Below are positions 1 to 4,889 of a stretch of DNA of 5,506 nucleotides, in pieces. Position 1 is the stretch's first letter. Each line of letters starts with the position of its first letter. A program made the position numbers and the translations under genes. This stretch comes from Sphingomonadaceae bacterium (GTDB taxonomy: Bacteria > Pseudomonadota > Alphaproteobacteria > Sphingomonadales > Sphingomonadaceae). The notes under the pieces are model-generated. The model made no database searches. It was not told the origin of the DNA and saw nothing but the letters and a program-made list of their open reading frames with translations. The stretch lies in contig JACFNY010000154.1 of assembly GCA_019454625.1 (NCBI GenBank), positions 1 to 5,506 of the forward strand, in the 5' to 3' direction.

Positions 1-170
1 CGCTCGAGGCCGCGGTCACACCGGAGGAAATGAACCTGCCCGGCTATCGGTTTCATGGCTTGCAGGGGAAGCCCAAGCGATATGCGGTCGACGCGAGCGG
101 AAACTACCGGATCACATTCGGCTTCGACGGCACCGACGCCGTAGATGTCGATATCGAAGACTATCATTGA
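1..170 (+). CDS. higB: HigB-type toxin (RelE/HigB mRNA interferase), C-terminal part
   Basis: This is the last 55 codons of a gene that begins left of the window; the visible frame starts at base 3 and ends at a TGA at 168-170. The C-terminus has the HigB pattern: an NLPGYRFHGLQG stretch, then YAVDASGNYRITF, then an acidic tail ending in DIEDYH. HigB proteins of the RelE superfamily are small ribosome-dependent mRNA endonucleases of about 92-100 residues, so roughly the first 40 residues are missing here. The arginine in NYRITF lies in the most conserved part of the family and belongs to the active-site region. An XRE-type antitoxin gene follows after 19 bases, giving the toxin-first order typical of higBA. 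The family call is confident; activity cannot be judged from a partial gene. Confidence 0.88.
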   Translation, partial: LEAAVTPEEMNLPGYRFHGLQGKPKRYAVDASGNYRITFGFDGTDAVDVDIEDYH

Positions 171-174
171 CCTG

Positions 175-182
175 AAAGGAGG
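175..182 (+). promoter_or_regulatory. Strong ribosome binding site deciding the higA start
   Basis: AAAGGAGG lies 7 bases before the ATG at 190. It is a near-perfect Shine-Dalgarno sequence and favours that start over the in-frame upstream ATG at 145, which would overlap the toxin gene by 26 bases and add 15 residues (MSISKTIIDLKGGSA) that do not look like HigA. Confidence 0.85.
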
Positions 183-189
183 TTCAGCC

Positions 190-486
190 ATGCCGACGAA
201 GGGGCTTCGCCCTACGCACCCCGGCGAAATCCTGCGCGAAGACGTGCTCCCCGCACTGGGCAAGTCGAAAACGGAGATCGCGTCGCTCCTCGGTATTTCG
301 CGGCCGACGCTGTACGATATCCTCGGCGAACGTCAGCCGATCACACCGCACACCGCATTGCGGCTCGGCAAGCTGCTCGGAAACGGCGGAGGCTTCTGGC
401 TTCGTATGCAGGCCGCCTATGATCTCGCCGTCGAAGGCGAGGCGATCGCCGCGGAGATCGAGCGCATTCCGACACTGGCGGCCTGA
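190..486 (+). CDS. higA: HigA-type antitoxin, XRE-family HTH regulator
   Basis: A 98-residue DNA-binding antitoxin expected to bind and neutralise HigB and to repress its own operon. The HigA/VapI signature is complete: RPTHPGEILRED near residues 7-18, a helix-turn-helix at about 27-50 (TEIASLLGISRPTLYDIL), then the family's ITPHTALRLGKLLG at 51-64 and FWLRMQAAYDL at 69-79. The length is normal for the family. The ATG at 190 was chosen for the strong ribosome binding site at 175-182. It lies 19 bases after the toxin stop, so the two genes are almost certainly co-transcribed from a promoter left of the window, where the autoregulatory operator would also be. No truncation or frameshift is visible, so the antitoxin looks intact. 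Confidence 0.93.
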   Translation: MPTKGLRPTHPGEILREDVLPALGKSKTEIASLLGISRPTLYDILGERQPITPHTALRLGKLLGNGGGFWLRMQAAYDLAVEGEAIAAEIERIPTLAA

Positions 487-495
487 CGCCTGCCA

Positions 496-516
496 GGATC
501 GCAATGGAAGCGATCC
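496..516. terminator. Hairpin in the convergent higA/GST gap
   Basis: A perfect 7-bp stem, GGATCGC (496-502) with GCGATCC (510-516), has a 7-base loop and lies between two converging stop codons. There is no T-run directly after it on either strand; the nearest is TTTT at 538-541, about 20 bases away. It may help end transcription from one or both sides, but it is not a canonical intrinsic terminator. The whole gap is 487-540 and shows nothing else. Confidence 0.3.
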
Positions 517-540
517 GCGTAACGCGCAGCCGGGCGGTTT

Positions 541-1161
541 TCAGGACTCGATCCGGATATGCCCCGGCAGTCCCGCGACGCGCGCGAGCCAGCCCTGCAC
601 GCGCGGATAGGCCGCAAGGTCGAACGCGCCGCCTTCCCCGCAGACGTGCGTGTAGGCGTAGAGCGCGATGTCGGCGAGGCTGACGCTGTTCCCGACGAAC
701 CACTGGCGATGCGTCAGGTGCGCATCCATCAGTTTCAGGGCTGCCTCGCCGGCCGCGCGCTTGCCGTCGATCTGCGCGCGCTGCGCGTCCGAAAGCGCGT
801 CGCGGCCCACGTAGGCGAGCCAGAAGCGCAGCGTCGCGATGTTCGGCTCGTGGTTGTACTGTTCCCAGAACATCCAGCGCAGCATGTCCGCCTCGTCCCA
901 GCGGTCCGCGGGGATCAGCGCCGACCCCTTGGCAAGCCAGAAGATCGCCGCGTTCGATTCCGGCAAATATCGTTCGCCGACCTGGAGCACCGGCACCCGG
1001 CCGTTCGCGTTCACGGTCGCGAGATAATCCGGCGTGCGCGTCTCGCCCTTGCGGATGTCATAGAGTTTTCTTTCCAGCGGAAAGCCGAGATGCGCCGCGG
1101 TCAGGCGGATCTTGTAGCAGTTCCCCGAAACCGGGTCTTCATGCAGCGTCAGCCTGTCCAT
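541..1161 (-). CDS. Glutathione S-transferase family protein
   Basis: A 206-residue cytosolic GST-fold protein, normal in length. Residues 1-80 form the thioredoxin-like domain: SGNCYK at 12-17 supplies the candidate catalytic serine or cysteine, RVPVL at 55-59 contains the cis-proline (P57), and PES at 67-69 is the usual contact to the glutathione gamma-glutamyl group. Residues 90-206 are the helical domain, with the N-capping box SLAD at 161-164. The family conjugates glutathione to electrophiles or reduces them; the substrate is unknown. The start ATG (first base 1161 on the minus strand) follows GGAG by 7 bases; reading further upstream would only add low-complexity residues from the overlapping gene's other frame. 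It overlaps the end of the quinone oxidoreductase gene by 23 bases, so translation is probably coupled. Confidence 0.9.
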   Translation of the reverse strand: MDRLTLHEDPVSGNCYKIRLTAAHLGFPLERKLYDIRKGETRTPDYLATVNANGRVPVLQVGERYLPESNAAIFWLAKGSALIPADRWDEADMLRWMFWEQYNHEPNIATLRFWLAYVGRDALSDAQRAQIDGKRAAGEAALKLMDAHLTHRQWFVGNSVSLADIALYAYTHVCGEGGAFDLAAYPRVQGWLARVAGLPGHIRIES

Positions 1162-2161
1162 GCGGGATCTCCAGAACCACCTTGCCGACATGCGCGCCGG
1201 ATTCGAGGTAGCGATGCGCGTCCGCGGCGGCCTCCAGCGGGAACACGCGGTCGACCACGGCCTTGAGGCCGCCGCTCGCGAACAGCGGCCAGACATCGGC
1301 GGCGAGGCTGTCGGCGAGCAGCGACTTGTATTCGACGCTGCGCGGACGCAGCATCGAGCCGGTCAGGATCAGCCCCTTGCGCATCACCGCGCCGAGATCG
1401 AGTTCGCCCGTCATCCCGCGCTGGAACGCGATGGAGACATGCCGCCCGCTTTCGCCGAGGCATTTGACGTTGCGCGCGAGATAGTCGCCGCCGACCATGT
1501 CGAGCACCACATTGACGCCGCGCCCGCCGGTGATCGCGGCGACCTCGGCGACGAAGTCCTGCGCCTTGTAGTCGATCGCGTGATCGGCGCCGAGCGCCAG
1601 CGCCGCCGCGCATTTCTCCGCGCTGCCGCAGGTGACGATCGAAGTCAGGCCGAACGCCTTGCAGAGCAGGATCGCGGTGACGCCGATGCCGCTGGTGCCG
1701 CCGTGGATGAGCGCCGTCTCGCCCGGCGCGCCGTAGCCGCGCTCGAAGAGGTTCGACCAGACGGTGAAATAGGTCTCGGGAAGGCTCGCCGCCTCGACGA
1801 GCGAAAGCCCCTCGGGCACCGGCAGGCACTGGCCTTCGGGCACCGTGCAATACTCTGCGTAGCCGCCGCCCGCGACGAGCGCGCAGACCTGCTGGCCGAC
1901 CTGCCAGCGCCCCGCGCCGCTGCCCGCAGCGACGATCTCGCCCGCGATCTCCAGCCCCGGAATCGAGGGCGCACCGGGCGGCATCGGATAGAGGCCGAGG
2001 CGTTGCAGCACGTCCGGCCGGTTCACGCCCGCGGCGGCGACCTTCACCAGCACCTCGCCGTCCTTCGGCGCGGGCACCGGGCGGCGGACGGGGACGAGGA
2101 CCTCGGGCCCGCCGGGGCCTTCGGGGTCTATCGCGATCATGTCCACTGGAAACCCGGCCAT
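1139..2161 (-). CDS. NAD(P)H:quinone oxidoreductase, PIG3-like, zinc-independent MDR family
   Basis: A 340-residue medium-chain dehydrogenase/reductase predicted to reduce quinones or related enones with NAD(P)H in the cytoplasm. The GroES-like domain spans about residues 30-140 and includes AGVNRPDVLQRLG (44-56) and IPGLEIAGEIV (67-77). The Rossmann domain starts at HGGTSGIG (153-160), the dinucleotide loop, followed by TCGSAEK (177-183), whose lysine fits NADPH use, and LGADHAIDY (190-198). The tail ends HVGKVVLEI (324-332), as in PIG3-type proteins. Structural zinc ligands of alcohol dehydrogenases are absent. The start at 2161 was chosen because GGGGGAGGGG precedes it; an ATG at 2140 is in frame but has no ribosome binding site. 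It is the first gene of a two-gene unit with the GST and is divergent from the DUF1192 gene. The subfamily is confident; the physiological substrate is not known. Confidence 0.92.
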   Translation of the reverse strand: MAGFPVDMIAIDPEGPGGPEVLVPVRRPVPAPKDGEVLVKVAAAGVNRPDVLQRLGLYPMPPGAPSIPGLEIAGEIVAAGSGAGRWQVGQQVCALVAGGGYAEYCTVPEGQCLPVPEGLSLVEAASLPETYFTVWSNLFERGYGAPGETALIHGGTSGIGVTAILLCKAFGLTSIVTCGSAEKCAAALALGADHAIDYKAQDFVAEVAAITGGRGVNVVLDMVGGDYLARNVKCLGESGRHVSIAFQRGMTGELDLGAVMRKGLILTGSMLRPRSVEYKSLLADSLAADVWPLFASGGLKAVVDRVFPLEAAADAHRYLESGAHVGKVVLEIPHGQADAA

Positions 2162-2237
2162 GACGTCACCCCTCCCCCTTGTTCGCGGCGCCCCTCTAGC
2201 GCAGATTGCGCGGCCACTCCAGATACCGGTTAACCTT
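2162..2237. promoter_or_regulatory. Divergent intergenic region, presumed promoters for both sides
   Basis: These 76 bases separate two divergent starts and must carry at least the promoter of the minus-strand pair if that unit has its own. No convincing -35/-10 pair was found. A weak TTGCGC (2206-2211) lies 17 bases before GTTAAC (2229-2234), which would put the transcript start at or after the DUF1192 ATG. The region ends with the palindrome GGTTAACC (2228-2235). Promoter presence is inferred from gene orientation, not from a clear motif. Confidence 0.4.
2169..2178 (-). promoter_or_regulatory. Purine-rich ribosome binding site of the quinone oxidoreductase
   Basis: On the minus strand this reads GGGGGAGGGG and ends 7 bases before the ATG whose first base is 2161. 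It supports that start over the in-frame ATG at 2140, which is preceded by TTTCCAGTGGAC without any Shine-Dalgarno match. Confidence 0.7.
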
Positions 2238-2435
2238 ATGGACGACGATTTTCTGCCGAAAACGAAAGACGATCCGCTGACCCTGCTCACGCGGCAGGAT
2301 CTCGGGCCGCTGTCGCAGGACGAACTCCGGGCGCGCATCGCCGCGCTCGAGGCCGAGATCGGGCGGACGCGCGCCCACCTTGCCGAGGCCGGCAGCGTCA
2401 AGTCCGCGGCGGAGGCGCTTTTCGCCCGGAAATAG
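2238..2435 (+). CDS. DUF1192 family small protein
   Basis: A 65-residue acidic protein of unknown function, matching the usual size of DUF1192. The recognisable core is TRQDLGPLSQDELRARIAAL at 18-37, followed by EAEIGRTRAHL and a C-terminal KSAAEALFARK. Residues 27-50 are likely one amphipathic or coiled-coil helix. There is no signal peptide or membrane segment. An ATG at 2139 is in frame but would start inside the divergent gene and add residues unlike the family; the ATG at 2238 gives the family's typical MDDDF-like beginning. No Shine-Dalgarno sequence precedes it (the upstream bases are ACCGGTTAACCTT), so the message may be leaderless or weakly translated. No function can be assigned from sequence. 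Confidence 0.82.
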   Translation: MDDDFLPKTKDDPLTLLTRQDLGPLSQDELRARIAALEAEIGRTRAHLAEAGSVKSAAEALFARK

Positions 2436-2480
2436 CCGCCTCTCACAAGTCACGGGATGCGCGCGCAGCCTCTGCGGCAC

Positions 2481-2497
2481 ATGTTTCGTGCGAACAT
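2481..2497. promoter_or_regulatory. Candidate operator: 17-base interrupted inverted repeat before the dehydrogenase pair
   Basis: ATGTT (2481-2485) and AACAT (2493-2497) form a 5-bp inverted repeat with a 7-base spacer; the inner TTCG/CGAA (2485-2488 and 2491-2494) makes a second, slightly offset dyad. It lies 3 bases before the ribosome binding site of the first acyl-CoA dehydrogenase, where a TetR- or FadR-type repressor site would be plausible. No regulator gene is in the window. The match could be chance. The rest of the gap (2436-2511) shows no clear promoter. Confidence 0.25.
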
Positions 2498-2500
2498 TGC

Positions 2501-2507
2501 GGGAGGG
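2501..2507 (+). promoter_or_regulatory. Ribosome binding site supporting a TTG start
   Basis: GGGAGGG, with its GGAGG core at 2502-2506, ends about 5 bases before the TTG at 2512. It supports TTG initiation for the first acyl-CoA dehydrogenase; the in-frame ATG at 2380 lies inside the DUF1192 gene and would add 44 residues unlike the family. Confidence 0.75.
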
Positions 2508-2511
2508 TGTC

Positions 2512-3606
2512 TTGAATTTCGATTTCTCGGACGACGCCAGGGCGCTCAGCGAGTCCGCCCGGCGGATGCTGGCGGCGGGCGCGGGACCGGACGCGGCGCG
2601 GCGCATCATGGAGTCGGACGCACCCTTCGACGCGGCGCTGTGGCGGCGGGTGGTCGACCTCGGCCTCACCGCCGCGCGCGTGCCGGAGGCGCACGGCGGC
2701 GTCGGCCTGTCGCCCGAGGAGAGCTGCGTGCTCGCGGAAGACTTCGGCCGCAGCCTCGCGCCCGTGCCGTTCCTCTCGACGCTGCTCGCCACCGAGGCGC
2801 TGCTGCTCGCCGGCAGCGAGGCACAGCAGGCGCAGCACCTGCCCGGCATCGCGGACGGCAGCACCATCGCCTGCTACGCGTGGAGCGAAGGCGCGAACTC
2901 GCCCGCGGCCATGCCCGCGACCCGCGCCGAGGGTGGCAGGCTGACGGGCACCAAGTCGCCCGTCGCGGACGCGCTCGCCGCGCACCTCGCGGTCGTCACC
3001 GCCGCAGGAGAGGACGGCCCCGCGCTCTGGCTCGTCGACCTGAAGGACGCCGCCGTCACCCCCGCCGCGACGCTCGACCTCGTCCGCAAGCACGGCACGG
3101 TCACGCTGTCCGGCGCCCCCGCCGAGCCGCTCGGCACCACCGCCGACTACCAGCGCTTCCTCGACCGCGCCGCCGTGATCCTCGCCTTCGAGGCGATCGG
3201 CACGGCAAGCGCGGCGATGGAGACGGCGGTCGCCTACGCCAAGGACCGCGTCGCCTTCGGCCAGCGCATCGGCCGCTATCAAGGCGTCAAGCACAAGTGC
3301 GCCGACATGTACATCAAGCTGGAGCTCGCCCGCGCGCACGCGCTCTACGGCGCATGGGCGTTCGCGGCGGACGCGGACGAGCTTCGCCACGCCGCCGCCG
3401 CCGCGCGCGCCGCGAGCCTCGACGCGGTGCGCTTCATCGCCGAGGAGAACGTCCAGCTCCACGGCGGCATCGGCTTCACGTGGGAGTCGGACTGCCAGTT
3501 CTACTACCGCCGCGCCCGGCAGCTTTCCACCGCGCTCGGCAACCGCGCGTTCTGGGCGGACCGGCTGGTGCGCGCGCTCGAACAGCGCAACCGCGCCGCG
3601 GCCTGA
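2512..3606 (+). CDS. Acyl-CoA dehydrogenase family protein, predicted non-catalytic partner subunit
   Basis: A 364-residue acyl-CoA dehydrogenase fold protein. It begins with the typical NFDFSDDARAL (2-12, TTG start). The N-terminal helical domain spans about 1-115, the beta domain 116-210 and the C-terminal helical domain 211-364. The C-terminal domain keeps RVAFGQRIGRYQ (246-257), whose Arg and Gln normally bind the FAD of the neighbouring subunit, and QLHGGIGFTWE (315-325). The middle domain lacks the usual (T/S)EPxxGSD and W-x-T flavin motifs. Neither usual catalytic-base position holds a glutamate: the isovaleryl-type position aligns by eye to A220, and no YEGT-like motif exists near the end. 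It is therefore probably an FAD-site-completing subunit for the gene 12 bases downstream, in an alpha2-beta2 enzyme that oxidises an acyl-CoA to the 2-enoyl-CoA. The substrate is unknown; steroid side chains and other bulky acyl-CoAs are possible by analogy. Confidence 0.9.
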   Translation: MNFDFSDDARALSESARRMLAAGAGPDAARRIMESDAPFDAALWRRVVDLGLTAARVPEAHGGVGLSPEESCVLAEDFGRSLAPVPFLSTLLATEALLLAGSEAQQAQHLPGIADGSTIACYAWSEGANSPAAMPATRAEGGRLTGTKSPVADALAAHLAVVTAAGEDGPALWLVDLKDAAVTPAATLDLVRKHGTVTLSGAPAEPLGTTADYQRFLDRAAVILAFEAIGTASAAMETAVAYAKDRVAFGQRIGRYQGVKHKCADMYIKLELARAHALYGAWAFAADADELRHAAAAARAASLDAVRFIAEENVQLHGGIGFTWESDCQFYYRRARQLSTALGNRAFWADRLVRALEQRNRAAA

Positions 3607-3618
3607 GGGAGAAGACGG

Positions 3619-4836
3619 ATGGATTTCAACGACACCCCGCAGGAAGCCGAATACCGCGCCAAGGTCCGCGCGTGGATCGCCGAGGCGACGAAGGCCTACG
3701 AGGGCCTTCCCGAGCCGAAATCGCAGGACGAGTACGTCGCCCGCCAGAAGAGCTGGCAGAGGAAGAAATACGAAGCGGGCTACGCGGGCCTCACGTGGCC
3801 GAAGGCGTTCGGCGGGCAGGGCCTCGGGCCGATGAACGCGATCATCTTCGGGCAGGAGGAAGGCCGCTCCGCCGCGCCCACCGGCCTCTATTCGATCGGC
3901 CTCGGCATGTGCATCCCCACCGTGTTCACGCACGGCGCGAAGGACGTGATCGAACGCTTCGTGCCGAGGGCGCTGGACGGCAGCGAGGTCTGGTGCCAGC
4001 TCTTCTCCGAGCCCGTCGCGGGCTCGGACCTCGCCGGTATCCGCACCAGGGCGGTGCGCGACGGCGACGACTGGATCATCACCGGCCAGAAGGTGTGGAC
4101 GACCTTCGCGCACCTTTCCGATTACGGCATCATCGTCACCCGCACCGACCCCGCCGCGCCCAAGCACAAGGGCCTCACCATGTTCATCGTGGACATGCAC
4201 GCCCCCGGCGTCGAGGCGCGGCCGCTGAAGCAGATGTCGGGCAGCGCCGATTTCAACGAGGTGTTCTTTGACGGCGTGCGCGTGCCCGACGCATGGCGGC
4301 TGGGCGCGGTGGGGGACGGCTGGAAGGCCGCGCTCACCACGCTGATGAACGAGCGCCTCGCCGTCGGCGGCAAGCCGCAGAGCTCGCCCGGCTGGCGCAC
4401 GCTGATGGACCTCGCGAGAGGCATCGACACCGAACAGGGCCCGGCGATCGAGCGCATGGACGTGCGCGCCCGCATCGCCGACACCTATATCGCCGACGAG
4501 GGCGTCAGGCTCACGCAGATGCGCGCGCTCTCGGCGCTGTCGCAGGGCAAGGCGCCGGGGCCGGAGCAATCCATCGCCAAGGTCGTCGTCGCCAAGACGA
4601 TGCAGGACATGGCCGCCTTCGCGCTCGACCTCGCCGAAGGCGAAGGCTTCGCGGCGGGCGCGAAGGACAGCGACCTTGCGCGCCTGCAGGGCGCCTACAT
4701 GTGGTCGGCGGGCCTCCGCATCGCGGGCGGCACCGACGAGATCCTGCGCAACATCATCGCCGAGCGCGTGCTCGGCCTGCCGGGCGATTTGAGGCCGGAC
4801 AAGGACACGCCGTTCAACGAGATCGTGCCGCTGTAG
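3619..4836 (+). CDS. Acyl-CoA dehydrogenase family protein, predicted catalytic partner subunit
   Basis: A 405-residue acyl-CoA dehydrogenase. After an N-terminal helical domain (to about 120, including GLTWPKAFGGQG at 57-68), the flavin-facing motif WCQLFSEPVAGSDLAG (125-140) and WIITGQKVWTT (152-162) are intact. MNERLAVGG (243-251) places E245 where isovaleryl-CoA dehydrogenase and the actinobacterial ChsE-type enzymes carry the catalytic base. The end, AGGTDEILRNIIAERVLGLP (369-388), is typical of large FadE-type subunits; the MCAD-type base position is Gly. The R-x-x-FG and Q-x-x-GG-x-G motifs found in the preceding protein are missing here, so it likely borrows those FAD contacts. The ATG at 3619 follows GGGAG (3607-3611) by 7 bases and lies 12 bases after the previous stop, so the two genes form one unit. 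Electrons would normally pass to electron-transfer flavoprotein; no ETF gene is in the window. Confidence 0.92.
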   Translation: MDFNDTPQEAEYRAKVRAWIAEATKAYEGLPEPKSQDEYVARQKSWQRKKYEAGYAGLTWPKAFGGQGLGPMNAIIFGQEEGRSAAPTGLYSIGLGMCIPTVFTHGAKDVIERFVPRALDGSEVWCQLFSEPVAGSDLAGIRTRAVRDGDDWIITGQKVWTTFAHLSDYGIIVTRTDPAAPKHKGLTMFIVDMHAPGVEARPLKQMSGSADFNEVFFDGVRVPDAWRLGAVGDGWKAALTTLMNERLAVGGKPQSSPGWRTLMDLARGIDTEQGPAIERMDVRARIADTYIADEGVRLTQMRALSALSQGKAPGPEQSIAKVVVAKTMQDMAAFALDLAEGEGFAAGAKDSDLARLQGAYMWSAGLRIAGGTDEILRNIIAERVLGLPGDLRPDKDTPFNEIVPL

Positions 4837-4850
4837 GACCGTTGACCCTT

Positions 4851-4872
4851 GGCAGCGGCCCCTGCCGCTGCC
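4851..4872 (+). terminator. Perfect 9-bp GC-rich hairpin after the dehydrogenase pair
   Basis: GGCAGCGGC (4851-4859) pairs perfectly with GCCGCTGCC (4864-4872) around the 4-base loop CCCT. It lies 14 bases after the dehydrogenase stop and directly before the start region of the next gene. No T-run follows (the next bases are ACATGGGGCTG), so it is not a standard intrinsic terminator; attenuation, mRNA 3'-end protection or translational control of the next gene are alternatives. Confidence 0.45.
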
Positions 4873-4889
4873 ACATGGGGCTGATGGAC

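Noticed and set aside
145..189. An alternative higA start at 145, overlapping the toxin gene
   Set aside because: The extra 15 residues are not HigA-like and the start lacks a ribosome binding site, whereas 190 has a near-perfect one.
559..1266. A 235-residue + strand open frame opposite the GST gene
   Set aside because: It is antisense to a well-supported GST, has no domain signal, and extends into the neighbouring gene.
2161..2168. The 8-base palindrome TGACGTCA overlapping the quinone oxidoreductase start
   Set aside because: It looks like a eukaryotic CRE site but has no bacterial meaning known to me here, is not extended or repeated, and could easily be chance.
1160..2233. A 357-residue + strand open frame opposite the quinone oxidoreductase
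   Set aside because: It is antisense to a gene with intact family motifs, and its Ala/Arg/Asp-rich product resembles no known family.
3388..3420. A run of GCC/GCG repeats in the first dehydrogenase
   Set aside because: It encodes an Ala-rich helix (AAAAARAAS) common in acyl-CoA dehydrogenase C-terminal domains, in frame and uninterrupted; it is not a separate repeat element.
2457..4271. A 604-residue + strand open frame overlapping both dehydrogenases in another frame
   Set aside because: The product is arginine-rich with no recognisable domain, and it spans the stop and start of two well-supported genes. It is a GC-driven shadow frame.
2443..4569. A 708-residue open frame on the minus strand, antisense to both acyl-CoA dehydrogenases
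   Set aside because: It runs through two clear enzyme genes, its product is a low-complexity Arg/Ala/Gly/Val mix without any family motif, and long antisense frames are expected where third codon positions are almost all G or C.
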